Source: Ascaris suum (taxonomy: Eukaryota > Nematoda > Chromadorea > Rhabditida > Ascarididae). Taken from it: a DNA stretch of 64,000 bases. Of this stretch, positions 25,690-38,700 are shown piece after piece (positions within the stretch are counted from its first letter, which is position 1; each line of letters begins with the position of its first letter). The stretch spans positions 5,890,001-5,954,000 of the forward strand of contig CM024169.1 of the NCBI GenBank assembly GCA_013433145.1, read 5' to 3'. The notes below the pieces were generated by a model. That model ran no database searches. It was not told the DNA's origin and saw only the letters and a program-made list of their open reading frames with translations. A program made the translations under genes and the position numbers.

Positions 25690-28600
25690 GACAAAGCCGC
25701 CTTTAAACAAACCGCTCTCTAAGATAACAAACAGTACAGCGATGGCGAACTATACCGTTGCCTATTTATAGAAAATTTGTATGCAAATTTCATCTAGAAT
25801 CCGCAAATTGCGAGAATTTGCATTTCACTCATTTAAAAATGCAATGAAATTCTGCGCTGTTTCTGCAGCACTGAAAGCTCACTTAGCGTACACAAATTCA
25901 TGTTTCTGAATAAGTTATAAACCGGCGCAAAATTTCCATCGGTGGATGATTGCAGATACCGCCGCTACCGCATTCAGGGGCAGGGAACATGATTTCAGGT
26001 CGAAGTACCACTGGAAACAAAGCCATGTGGCAAAAAACTTTCTAAGTGTTCACCATGTTCGTTGGATCATTTCGGATCGATCATAAACAAGCTAGGCATC
26101 TTCGAGATGAGTGCTATGAACCTGCATTACTGTGAGTGAAGGGATCAAAAGAATGAAATTATGATCTTCTAGTGATCGGAAGGCTTTTAGAGGAAATAAT
26201 TTCAAAGAAACGGCGTCAAGACGTCGATGAATCCTGATAAAGCTAGTGGGATGTTTTAACTGCACTGCTAAGCATCTGAAAGAATAAGCGACAGATTGTT
26301 TGTTATGCGCTCTTGCAAAGTCTCTGCGCAGTGTGCGTGTCTGTCTGCGTGATATTTTTATGCTACTAAACGAGCGTTTTAAAATTGATGCATAGAAAAT
26401 ACATCACAAGTTGAGTTTATGTCCATTCGCCTCATACGAAGACGTATCTGTTCCAGAAAACTTTCTACAAGCATTCAAATCAATCGAACTATGAATTCAG
26501 TCAGCATATTTTATTATTCACAGATGAGATGTGAAAGTGCTTGCTCACTTGATTTAAAACTTCTATTAATTTTTAGTCTTTTTGAATGGGGGAAAAAATT
26601 ACAGTATGATCATATGCGGTATTTGAATGGGAAAAAAAATCATATTTCCCCCATCATACTGTAAATGATCATACAAAAAATCCGTCCACAGTGGTATGAC
26701 CATAGGCGTATTAAAACTTTCCTGTTGCTTGTTCTCGAAACAAGAGCAACAGCTCACCCTAGAAATGGAGACCGCAAGTAAAAAGGGAAAGCCACTTCAA
26801 TAAGAACAATGCAGACAGTATCTCTCAAGCTATGGAAAATGCAAGTATCTTAAATAGAAGCTGTCCTCAATAAGGCCTCCTCGAGCACTGCGAGAAAAAA
26901 GCTAAAAAAACCTCTATGCAAGAAAGCCTCTTCGATGCTTTGGTTTCGCGCTAAATTTGCATAATATATTTTACCGATGCTTGAAGAGAGACCTAAAATG
27001 GAATCGTTGCGCTGTAGTTATTTTAGACGACTAAACGCCTTCGTTTCCAAGGAAAGTATGAGCGTTTACCTGCGCTCATAAGACTTCTTATGGCATTAGA
27101 AGGCATAACAAAAGTGGATTAGTACTTATTTCTTTTCTAACAGAGTGAACATGTCGAATCATCACCGTGGACAAGGTTTTCTTTGAAAGAGGGGCAGATG
27201 ATGAAACGAATGAGGTTCTCATTGCCAAAACGTCTGTTTTTAGGACAATGACGAGGTGTGAAGGAAAGCATGAAGCGGGACTTCCATGCCATGGCCACAC
27301 TGCAAGAAACTTATCCAGCAACCCCACCCCCCTCCTCCCTTCCTTCCTCCCTTCTCCCTTCTCGTAACTAAATTAATCTCTCCTCTCCCTCCAACACCTG
27401 CAACTGCAGACATGACATTGGTGCCTTTCCTTATGACGTTGCCATGGTATGTACCGCGCTGGAAAGTAGCCAAGCTAGTTCTTGCAACGTGTTTGCGGAA
27501 GTGTGCTGCAGAATGCTGTAACTCTTGCACCGACAAATTGCGCCACTGAGACGAATCTAATCGATATGATTAGGTTGATTGATGAAGGTTGGTCGTTTCT
27601 TTTGTGTTAAATTAAATAAGTCGATTGTTGGTGCATACGGGACGTGTTTTATTGGTTGTTCTGTTGAATTATGTATATGTGAGTTCCATCGGAAACCCAT
27701 ATTTGATGGCGGTGTTCAACATAAGCGTTCAGTGGCTTCCTCTGTTCTTCTTTGAAGTGATCGAAATAGAAGCGTTCTGTTGCTGTCGAAGTCGAAATTC
27801 CGCTTGACTTGATTGAAACCAGCGAGACCACACTTTGCTGGGACAGGTTGGGGTGAACTTCGGTGCGGATTCGGGACACAAGTGAGACCGGATTCGACCG
27901 AGGCCTATCAGTGGCGATTTCTGAATGTACGGGTGCGAAAAAACCATTACCGGATAGCAATGGACGCTGGACGATCTCTGAGCTTGCATTATCAAATTTT
28001 ATAGGTTGTTGACAATTAGTAAAGTGCACGTAACAGTGCAATCATATTCTAACTCTACGTGGACAGTCCACCTCCTTTCCAGTCTCGCTGAAGTACAGCA
28101 AGGACTTGTCGCAAATTCCAGGGCTCTTAGGCTGCAACAGACATTGCAGAGTTTAGGCATTCGTCGAAGGGGCAAGATTTTTGGCGCTTCTGATACTTTA
28201 ATTTTGTCTTCCGTTTCAATTGCGCTCTATAAGAGGACAGCTCGTCAGTGAGCGGACCGGAAATTTTCATCGACCACGTCAAAAATCTTTTTTCAATGGT
28301 TCTACGGTGTCCAATGTGCAGCTATATGCAGGAGATCGCAGCATGCATCTAATTTTATCGGACGACACGTTTTCTTTCAGAGAATTAACTTTTCCATGGT
28401 TTATGTTATATGCATCGCATTTTATAGCTTCGTTCTCGGGGTGAACTCTCAGGTGGGCTAATAATGCAGCGTATACAGTCAAGCTTGGCGAACCATGGTA
28501 CGCTTTACAAGTGCGGGCTTTTAGAAGTGCACAAAAATCGAAAGATTTGATCATCAGAGAGAGTTTGAGATCAAAACCTGCTTTCTTCCGCAGCAGTGGC

Positions 28601-29384
28601 ATTTCCGGCATCGGCATATACAAGAATTGAAGTGGTTATCAGCAGATTTACTACTCGCGTGGTCTGATTCCGCTAATTACATTATAGATCTGAGTTAACT
28701 CACTACTAATTAAGACCAAACGAACAGTAGATTCCAATCAGAGCAATGTAGAGACTTCAAACGCAATAGTGTCGCATATTTTCAGTTAGAAAGGAGGGGC
28801 GGAGGGTTTCTTTAGCCACCCATTCAAGACTGTGGTCTTGTCGGCTTTAATGGGATTTGTAAATGACTGATGGCTGTATTTCATTCCTGAAGGGGATCCT
28901 ATGTGCTTATTGGCGAAGTCTGTTTGCCTTCGTCCATTACCTAGAAACACTGGACCTTATAGTTTCTGTCTACAAAGATATTATTTATATTAGAAGATAC
29001 GTAAATGCAACAAACGGAATACCAGCTAGAGCCCGTTAGGTAAAACACTTATAGTTGCGTTGGTTGATGACAAAAGTCTCAGTGCATTTTGACCCAAACT
29101 CGTGTATATGGTTCTTTGATTTCGCATCATCATTTATATCGTTAGCTTACCGTCGTATGAACGCGCGAAAGAAGGTATATGTAATTGTTGTTACTTATTT
29201 AACAATTGTTACATGTGTAACAAACAGTAAATGCTACACAGAACTACATCGTTACTTTTATATGACAGACCATACACTCGCTTGTCTCGTTGCTGCCGCT
29301 TTTGTATATTAAATTATAAATTTATCATGTAGTCTTTTGTTACGGATCATTCATTTGAGGGTGCTGCATTGAAGAGTACGAACA
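25690..29384. other. Intergenic spacer between PDZ and hnRNP genes
   Basis: This spacer separates two divergently transcribed genes, PDZ on the minus strand and hnRNP Q/R on the plus strand, so their 5' control regions should lie here. Visible: a possible splice acceptor 11 nt before the PDZ ATG (minus-strand TTTAAAG ending at 25701), an inverted repeat at 26599-26664, a C-rich patch at about 27326-27360, and a block at 27649-28623 whose minus-strand frames look coding-like but match nothing I know. No gene is called. Confidence 0.5.
26599..26664. repeat. Inverted repeat, 12-bp arms
   Basis: TTACAGTATGAT at 26599-26610 is the exact reverse complement of ATCATACTGTAA at 26653-26664, with a 42-nt loop. 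The left flank and the loop also share a near-direct repeat, GAATGGG followed by an A-run. It could fold as a hairpin or be the remnant of a small palindromic element; no terminal duplication was found. Confidence 0.55.
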
Positions 29385-32300
29385 ATGGCGGATGTCAAGA
29401 TGGAAACATCGGCTGATGTTAGTTTCCACGTGTTTATTAATAGCTTTGACTTTATTGCAAGGATTTCTGAATTCATATGTATAAGCCGTTTCCGTTCTTT
29501 TGATGAATTTGACTACTTCCAGAAGACTTACAAATATTATTGGTGCAAACATTTCTGTGTAGGTTACATTGCTTGTTGCCGAAAGTGAGTTAATTCTTAC
29601 ACAGCGGTCAAGGACGAATGTTTATGGCGAGGCATAAGCAAGCATGAGGGATTGATATTGTACAGTGGGCCTACCGATAAATGCGCGGCTCGCCCTATCT
29701 AAGCTCTTCTGTGCTTAACCGGCCGCCTCTCAGGTAGATTCTTCATGCTATTGTCTTCCTGGTCGTCTGGCTATCTATTAGCTAAGTCATGTAGATCGTG
29801 CCGCTTTTGATGGTCGTTAAAAACCGCTCTGAAATTTCTTCGAAGCTAAACTTGCGAAATAATTGTGTATTCCCATTTATCTATCCCGGTCGCTGCCTGT
29901 TGTTTATCGAGGGCATCGTTTAGTATTGAAATATATTAAGCAGTAGGAATTCGTCCTTCTTAATATGTAATGTGTGGCAAATCCGAAATTCTTTCTCAAT
30001 AAATAAGTAAGGTTTTTCTAGGAGACAGATCCGACGACGAACAATGTTGAGTCAGTGAAGGAAGAGGAGGGCGAGAAAATGGAAACCACTAATGACACAG
30101 GTGCACCTGCAGAGGTGGGCTGTTATTTCACTGAAATGCAGGGCTGGGCGATTAGGTCTTATTCGCTCCGGTAATCGCATTTCGTTTATTTTGTTGTTTA
30201 GAATGGCGACTTGCAAGAAATCGTTGTCCCAGTATTCTTTGAAGTCATTCTCTGTGCACGTTGTCATTTTATTCACAGGTTGAGTGGTTGTAAGCTGTAT
30301 TTCGCCCATGATGCATTGAAGAAGGGATTATTTTTGTGCTCTTCGCATCATCGCAGGTGTGGGTTCTGTTCACATCGCCTGCGTTATTTTGAAGCATTTT
30401 GTCTTTGTTTCACGTTAAATGTGAAATGAGCAGGAACTGTGTATTTAAGGTTGACGAAGAGACAGAATTCGCTGAGGATGAAGCGTACAAGAAGTTGCGG
30501 TCGTTGAGCGTCAAGCCGAAAGTAGCGGCCGCGTTGGTTCGACTTTACGAAGCAACGGATATGTCTCCAGATGAGCTCGATGAGCGAGCCATCGAAATGC
30601 TTCGTGGACTACCCACAGATCATGCACTTTTCGTCATCAAAGAGGTGCTTTATGGGTCGTTTTTATTCTGAAGAATAAATTAATTTGCGTTTGAACATCG
30701 AAGATTGCAATTTTTTCCCTGTGCACTCATCATTTTTAATTTTCATTTAAGGGGCTTCCTATTGAGGATATGAGGGTGGGGGGAAGGAAGAGGGGAGGAG
30801 GGTCTGTTGCGGGTTCCATGTCCTTGCCTCTCAGCGCTTCTCTGAGAGCCTGATTCCAAAGGATTTTTTAAAGCAGAAAAAGTTGCGTTAATTCCTTTGG
30901 CTTTGTAAATTTCGACAGTGATTTACGTAGCTGTCATAAATCACTGCTCATGAATGATAGTATAGGTGTTTCCTTGAACAGTTGAATGACCTTCCTCATT
31001 CATTTATTAGCATAGCTAACGGCTTTTAATGTAAGAGTTTGCGTTGCATTTATCTCAGATCTTTGAATTGCATATTAACGAAATCTGTGATGAAGGAGGT
31101 GAGATACTTATCATCTTTTAGTGGCTGTATTAATATATTCGACTTATTCATCTTTATTCACTCATATTTATATTCTTTGTTGTTCGTCGTCATTTCTGCA
31201 GCAATGATTGCTAAATAGTAGTGATTTGAAGGTGCAAGGATCGAATCTAGTTGGAGTGCAGAACAAAGCGCAATTCTTTATGTCGATCATGCGAAACTTC
31301 CGAGATAAAGTACGGCAATTCGGTGTACAGACGGCGCTTTCTCAGCCGTTAGTTAACGGACCGGACGCGACGAAGATCAAAGAGATCCTCGAACGAACAG
31401 GTTACCCTCTGGAGGTGACGATTGGGCAGCGTAAATACGGCGGACCGCCTCCAGATTGGGATGGGCCAGCTAGTGGACCCAGCGGACCGGGACATGAGGT
31501 ATGTTGGATCTTAACACTTGAGTGAGTCTGTAGCGTTTTGATGAGTTAGTGTGTGTGAGTAGTGAGGTGAAATGCTTGCAAGCAGTTTTTCACTGACGAT
31601 CATTTTATCATTCGGTGATGAAATTGATTTACTTGAGAAGCGACCGCTTTAATTTCGCTCGTCTTGTTTATTATTGTAATTTCGCCAGAATGCACCTTTT
31701 GGTTACTTTTAAAGCTTCTTTTGATTAGTTTTGCTTAATTCATTGGTTCATTCGCTTTTTTTTCTCTTAGCTTGATCGGATTTTTAATGAATAGGTATTG
31801 TCATGTGAAAGTATTCAGATCTATGTTGGGAAGATTCCAAAGGAGATTTTCGAGGATACGTTGATTCCTCTCTTCGAAGAAGTGGGTAGAATCTGGGACC
31901 TTCGACTGATGATGGATCCACTGACGGGCAAGAATCGTGGCTACGCATTTGTCACTTTCTGTGATAAAGCACATGCCGCTGAAGCATCTAAAAAGGTATT
32001 TTACGCTTTGTTTATCGAGTCTTCGCTTATTTATATAAATGGAGCTTCGCTAAAAAAGAAGAAGTCGTCGAGAATTTCTCCGCTTAATTGTTATGCTGAA
32101 GCGACTGGCAATTCCTCCGAATACAGTTGGCGGTGAGCAGTGAGTGGTGTTCGAAATTGATTACTTAGTGGTGCATTTCAGTAAAAAATTGGAAGGGACA
32201 TAAATTGTAATAAAGAAAGAAGTCTGTTGGAAATATTGTTAAGTTCTCATAAATTTCAAGCAGAGATAGTTGTGCTATTACACGTCATATATTCGATTCT

Positions 32301-35300
32301 CTGAAATCGTTTCCTCATTGATTTCGCTGAAGTGTTTTGTGAAATCGCAAAAAAGAAAATTCTTAGCCGCACGAATAAGTGATTGGGTTTCCGAGTTTTG
32401 GGAATTGAGGCATACTAACGAAATGGTTGGTTCGCATTACTTGAGAGAAATACTCGAGCGAACTTTGCAAATCGTTCGGCAGTGGTGTCTCCATTGATGG
32501 GCACCAGCAGTTCTCTCTGATATGCTCGATGGAGACAAGCTCTTGTGGCATTATCTTCTCCGATCGTTCTTATGCTGTTGTCTGGTCGATTCTTCACATT
32601 AAAATGTGAAAAGTCGATAATCACCATCTCAGTTCATCTCGGTTCACACCGCTGTGTTAGGAATGTGTTAGAAGACCGTTGCTGCGGCTTCGAATCACGT
32701 AAACGATGCACACTGTTGTCGTACGAGGTTGGCAGTGGGAGCTGCGAGGAACGGAGGTCGCTGACGGCACTGATAGTGACACTGGCGTTAGGGGGCTTTC
32801 AGATGCGTTTATTCTGGGGATTCTGTTGATTTTGTTGCAGTGTGGAGGATCGCTCTCCCTTTATAATGAATCATGCCTTGCAGTTGTTTAATCGTCGAGA
32901 TTCATTTAAGCTCTGGCAGCGAAAATTTGGACGCTGCGCCGTTTTGAGACGAAATCTTCATCATTTGTAGTTTGATGGTCACGAAATTCTGCCCGGAAAA
33001 AATCTGAAAGTGAACGTCAGCGTTGCCAACACTCGACTCTTTATTGGAAACATTCCAAAATCGAAGTCAAAAGAGGAAATTCTTGCCGAGTTTAAAGAGC
33101 ACACAGGTAAATTTTAGAGCTGCTGCTAGAAAAATCTCGTTTTTTCCATATTAACGCCCTATTTATCTCAGTTTGTTTTATAGGCGGAGGAGTTATGAAA
33201 AAGAAACGTGATGCTGTCTGAGTACCCAAGAGGAGGGAGGGAAAAGGGAGTGAGAGGACGTGTTTGCAAAGAATGCAAAACGAAATTAATGGCGGTTACG
33301 TTTATGGGTGCTTTCGATGCTGCAAGCACTGAGAGGGTTCTTTGGGTTGGTCAGCTTGTTCGGATCAGCGAATGACCTGTGCATGATAAGTCTGCTTGTA
33401 AGCAGTCGTTCTTTCGACAAGGTAAGTTGCTAGTGTCACCCTTTTTTAGTTTTGCAATGGAATTGTGAAGTGCTTAGAAAATCTGAAGTTCTAAACATGA
33501 TAGGATTTTCATATAAAATCTGTGCATCTCTATGCATTTGCGGCTAGAATTTATGATTTGGTTTCGTAACGGTCATTTTTCTTTTGCTTCGAATTTCATG
33601 TAGTGGATATTTGAAAGGGTTAGTGTGGTATGTGGTATATGTGTTCTGATTTCTAGTTGGTTAATAATGCTCGAAAATGAGAAGTAATTTCAGAGGGCGT
33701 TGTGGACTGCATAATATATACAAGTCCGGATGCGGGTGCAAATCGTAAGAACCGAGGCTTCTGCTTCTTGGATTTCTGCGATCATAAAGCCGCTTCAGAT
33801 GCTAAACGAAAGATTCATGCCGGAAAGGTGAGCAGATTTTCTGCCTGCTTGAAAGTGATTTGGCGGTTTTTTTATTCTGTTGGTGAAATCTGTGTCCACA
33901 ATTTTTTTACTGTGTTTCCTAGTTAATCCGACCTTATTTTTACTAAGTTAAAGATTTTCTGGATGCCAGAAACTATTTCGATTGATATCGTCGTTACACT
34001 GTGTAGTTTGACCTGCATTTTTTGGGTGTCACTTCGAAAGTTTCCTGGATTTGTTTTGCTTGTTTCCGGCATGAAGCGGCGGAGGGGGGGGGGGGGGGGG
34101 AGGAGAAGCAGTCACTCATACCAAATTTTCGAGAATTCTTTCCCCAGTCTGTCGCATGAATCAAGGCAGACAAAAGGTTGACTTGAACTTGTCACAGTAT
34201 TTGAGGAATTACTCTTTTTGGTATTTGTTCAGGAAATCGTATGAAAATATTGAACTGGGCACAGTGCCAAAACAAATTGTAGGATTAGCAGAACCGAAAT
34301 TCTCTAGTTCGAAGTCCATAATGATGAGCGTAAACAAGCACCAGTCGATCACGCCTGTAACGTCATGTTAAGCTGAAAGTGGTTCACCCAGCGTGTTCAC
34401 TTAAGCAATCGGAAGCGAGTGTGAAAGTCTTCCTGCCGTAGGGCAGATAACCAACGACATCGATACATGTTTCAAGAATGAAGTGACGTTGCAAGGCAGG
34501 CGCAGAGTGCACTAAACTTGACATGGCGGGGTGGGGTGCCAGTTATGTCTAGAAAGTCACGTCCTTATAAGCGGGATTACAGAGAAACGTCCGCCATATC
34601 GAAGAATCATGGCGGGAAGTTGTACAATTGCATCAAAAATGGAGGAGAGGAACGAGTATGAGGACGGAGCTGAAACTTTTCTCTCCTCGTTCGTGAACGA
34701 GAATTTGGATACCAGGGCACATCTCCTAGTTTCAAAAGCGCATTATTTTGTTTATTGTCCTGGGTTTCAGTTCTGGTACATTTGGCATGCCGAATATTAA
34801 CTAATTACGTGTTTAGTTGATTCGAGACTATGGAGGTATATGAACGCCTTCTTTCATTTACAGTAAGTTCCTTCTAGTAATATTTCATCTCTAGTTTTCC
34901 TTTTCTGTAGAGTTCAAATCATATCATTTCCATATGCCTATTGTTTAAATAGTTGCGCCCTTGGAACTCGGACCTAGTGGTGGATTGGGCCGAGCAACAA
35001 GAGGAACCGGACGAGGAGACGATGTCGAAAGTGAAGGTGTTATACGTACGGAATCTGAAGGAAGCAGTAACCGAAGAACAGCTGAAAGAGATGTTTGCCG
35101 CACATGGAGAGGTGGAGCGTGCCAAGAAGATCAGGGATTACGCATTTATCCATTTCAAAGAACGGGAACCTGCTCTCAAGGTTTTTTTCCTTACGATCTT
35201 TATATCAAGAGAGGGACTGAAGAAGTCAACAATATGAGACCAGAGTCGTTTTCAGAGTTGCGAATACGGTCACATAGTTCATGCTTCAAATGTTGCTGGG

Positions 35301-37295
35301 AGCGGGGTTGGGCGCGATTACCAGTCTTGGAATGATCATCCATTTGCAAGGCAGAAAACTGAACGATATAAAGAAAGTTTTGGGAAAAAAATGAAGAGGG
35401 ACAGAAGCCATTGATTTTGGGGTATGCGCAGGTCACTTCGTTTAGCATAGTGTTGCTTTGAGCGTGGAATATTGTATGAACTCAGTTAAACTTTCTTATT
35501 TCAAAATTTCTTGGACCTAAGAAGTCCTTATTGTTATGTCAGGCGATGGAAGCGTTAAACGGTACGGTTCTGGAGGGGATAGCAATTGAAATCTCTCTTG
35601 CGAAGCCGCAGGGTGATAAGAAGAAGACTGTTCGGGGGCGTGGACGTGGATTCGGAAGTCCGCGTGGCGGGTTCGGTGATATTGGAGGAGGATTCAACGT
35701 ACGCAGTGGGATGGCGCGTGGTCGTGGAGGACCTGGCGGATTTGGAGCTCGAGGTAGTTTCGGTGGACCAGCAGATTATGGTTATGGAGGGTACGACCCG
35801 TACGGTAAGGATGCGCTGTCTGCTTTCATCTTGCTGAATTAAAATAATGTCCAGTAAGTTTTTGTGACATGTGACTAATTAAACTAGCCTTCTGCTGACG
35901 AGAGGAAATATAGTTTTAAGCTTTTGCTGACCGATCATGTGACTCTGCAAATGTTGAGGCAGCACCTTTATCGTTATGCTCGAAGAAGGAGGGGATGCAT
36001 CATTAAGAAAATTATTTACTGTGAAGTTTGCTTTTTACCTTTTTTAGAACTTGAAATCATTCCGGTCTGCTTTCCAGCTGCTTACGATGATGGCATGTAT
36101 GGTTATGGAGCTCCACCAGGGGCGTACGGCAGTTACGGCGGATTTGACTCGTACGGATACGGTGGCCCCGACCCGTATGCATATGGATACGGTGGTCCGG
36201 TATTGGGTGGTCGGGGTGGACCACGCGGAGGAATGGTGGGCGCAGTTTCCTTAACGTGCTTTGCACATGCCTGTTATTTTCATTGATCGACTGCATAAGA
36301 TTGGAAGTGCTTATTTTAGAGTTTCGCTTGATCCATTCATTTCCTTAAAATGCACCTTTCATTCATGCTCCGAATTTATTTATGCACATGGCTGGACGAA
36401 AAAGCTACCAGAAGAGTAGCCCTCTAGTTCTGTTTCGCAGATTTTTCACTCAGTTGATTCAGAAAGCACAAAGGTGGCGGTTTATGCTGTAGATGGCTGC
36501 ATAGGTCATGTTGAAGGCTGGCATAACGCTTGCATTGAACAGTGGGCATAATTGCGGGTGAAGAAATTGAAGATTTAAGTTTGGCGGCGGCTTAGAAAGA
36601 CAAAAATAAAGGGCTCAGGCAATCACTAAGCTCGAGCAAACCAAACTTAGCCCTTTTTCTCATGTCATTAACAGGTAATAAACCCCTCCTTTAGTTTGAG
36701 ATTTGAGGACATATGTGCAGATAGTTTAGGAAGGTCGTATGCGAAATTTCGAAGCGTGTTGCAGTCCATCAAGCACGCTACACAGCACATTGTGTGGGTT
36801 ATGTAGCATAATGTTGTCATCAAATTCCCCATAAAGGTGCCCTTCTTAGAGTCTCGATGAGGGTTCTCCATGCCATTTCGCTTTGTCTCAGTCAGCTGCG
36901 TTTCCTATATGAACAGGGATCGCAAAGGTGATCGCTTAGTGCCGTCGTTATTCGGCGAAGAGACCAAAGTGCGTTGTCGATAATATTTTGTACTTCGTAA
37001 CTGAATAAATACAAGTCGAGAAGAGGACTTTTTACAGAGGATAGTAGTCCATCGTGAAGGCAGGCAAATAACCAACTTTTTCCGGATTGTTTTAGCGGCT
37101 AGACAAAGAATGAGATGTTTCTTATAGGGATTTATGTCGCGAGGTGCTGCGGGACGTGGCAGAAGCGTTCGTGGAGGTCGTGGCGGAGGACCGCGGGGAG
37201 CAAAGAGACCTGGTGATGGTGTCGGAGGCCCAGCATCCAAGCGCGAGTTCGGCAACGACGACTTCTCTGCGGATGTGAATATGGCATCTTTTTGA
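29385..37295 (+). CDS. hrp-2: hnRNP Q/R (SYNCRIP / HRP-2-like) RNA-binding protein, complete
   Basis: Eleven exons: 29385-29417, 30022-30114, 30450-30644, 31232-31498, 31795-31995, 32971-33106, 33694-33827, 34953-35180, 35543-35804, 36078-36235, 37128-37295 (TGA). All phases agree; about 624 residues, close to the usual length. The N-terminus is acidic (MADVKMETSAD). The hnRNP Q/R-specific N-terminal domain follows (about 43-170, AAALVRLYEATDMSPDELDE, VQNKAQFFMSIM). Then three RRMs: RRM1 with IYVGKI (205-210) and RGYAFVTF (244-251); RRM2 with RLFIGNI (285-291) and RGFCFLDF (329-336); RRM3 with LYVRNL (383-388) and DYAFIHF (415-421). The tail is RGG- and Gly/Tyr-rich (GRGRGFGSPRGG, YGYGGYDPY) with a basic patch ending NMASF. 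The family binds pre-mRNA and mRNA in nucleus and cytoplasm, acting in alternative splicing and mRNA stability. The exon 4 acceptor (TTTGAAG) is non-canonical in its pyrimidine tract but is fixed by length match to the family. Confidence 0.96.
34084..34100 (+). repeat. Poly-G run (17 G) in hnRNP intron 7
   Basis: Seventeen uninterrupted G residues on the sense strand of the hnRNP Q/R gene, between exons 33694-33827 and 34953-35180, followed by AGGAG. The longest mononucleotide G run in the window; likely to form G-quadruplexes in DNA or nascent RNA. Confidence 0.92.
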
Positions 37296-37932
37296 GATTG
37301 TCCTGCTACTCATTCGTATGGTTAATCTTTGTGGTCTCCATCCGTATGTTCACCGATACTCGCCCGTTTCGGGCTTTTGTTTGTTTGTTTTGTTCAGATC
37401 TCGTCTTCAGTTCAAGGGTCATCAAGTCTCGAGGGAAGTAGGGGGTAAGGGTCTCTGTCGCTGTTATACTGGCTTGCTGATATGAACTGGCGAACAAATT
37501 TCTTATGCAGGATCATAAAAGTATGAAGTGTTAGCTGAAGTGATATTTAAGGGGGTCTATAATATGGGAGGAATTTGTTTGCTCGCGTTTGGCTGTTTCT
37601 CATTGCTGTTATTCGCTGTTGTTCGTACTTTCATGCGTTGTTGTTGAATGATAGTTTCATCGAAAGCGTTCGCTTTTTGCTCCCCTCGTTTTTCATTTTG
37701 CATGCTCTTTTCTTCTCTACGCAACCGATGCCAGTATTGTGTGTTCGGATGATGTCCACCTTTTATTTCTTGCAGTGTACTTGTCTCCTTTATTTCCACT
37801 CTGGTCTGTCCTTTTCTGTTGTGGTACATTTGTTGTACTGTTATTTGCGCTCCAGCTACTTCATTGTTTTTATTCTCTCCTCAACACGTTAATGAAATCC
37901 TCGCTTTTTGAAGTATGGTCGTTCTTTTGTTG

Positions 37933-37938
37933 AATAAA
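37933..37938 (+). terminator. Candidate polyadenylation signal of hnRNP Q/R gene
   Basis: AATAAA followed by an A-run, about 640 nt after the hnRNP stop codon. A second candidate (GAATAAATG) lies about 70 nt further on. Position only. Confidence 0.35.
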
Positions 37939-38614
37939 AAAATCACAACAGACAGCTGTATTCTTTCGAGCAAAGTCACAATTTATTGTTGAAGTCGTGA
38001 AGAGAATAAATGTGGTGATTTAACCGCACTAGGAAGCGGGCAGAGGATAGCATATTGTGTATAGATTGATTGACGTTTTTTGCATTGCAGATCGGATGCT
38101 TGACTCCTCATTGTTTGGAGGTGAGTGGTTTGTTAAGTGAGCCGAGGTGATTTCAGCATACAGCGATTGTGGCGAAGAACGTTTCAGCGTTTGTTGTTGA
38201 TATTTCGTAGATGACTGGTGCATTGATGACTGGTGACACTGATAATTCATTTAGACGACGTCGACGCTTCCTGCTTCGTTGAAAGCTCCAATGAGGGTAA
38301 GGAGAAGGGAATCATGGAAGAATTACGAGAATTTGCGCCTCTTCAATAAACCGGAATGTGTCGCATTCAATTTTCATTTCCTTTGACCAATTTCAATCCT
38401 CAAATCGTCTTCTTTTAAATTCTCGTTGATACAGTTTATCAGAATGCGTTCAGTTTCCTGATCACGAACACAAAAAGTCGTCAGCTCTCAATTTTCTTCG
38501 GAACAAAGGCCCTGATGTTGTGTGTGCCTCTGTCTCGAGAGATACTTTTGTGCAGGATGGCCCAACTCATATTTAAAAGTCGACAAGGTGGAGTGCTATC
38601 GATGTCTGGAAAAA

Positions 38615-38700
38615 GTAATCTGATGGCTCATCGCTCATATATTAAGGTGGCTCATATATAATGGCCGATGGCTCATATATAATCTGATGGCTCCTATATT
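38615..38700 (+). repeat. Short tandem repeat, about 20-nt unit
   Basis: Four imperfect copies of a unit like GATGGCTCATATATAATCT, starting near 38622, 38645, 38667 and 38686. Intergenic. Copies differ by small substitutions and indels. Confidence 0.75.

Noticed and set aside
27286..27549. Proline-rich plus-strand frame
   Set aside because: Arises from a C-rich polypyrimidine patch; no splice sites or domain.
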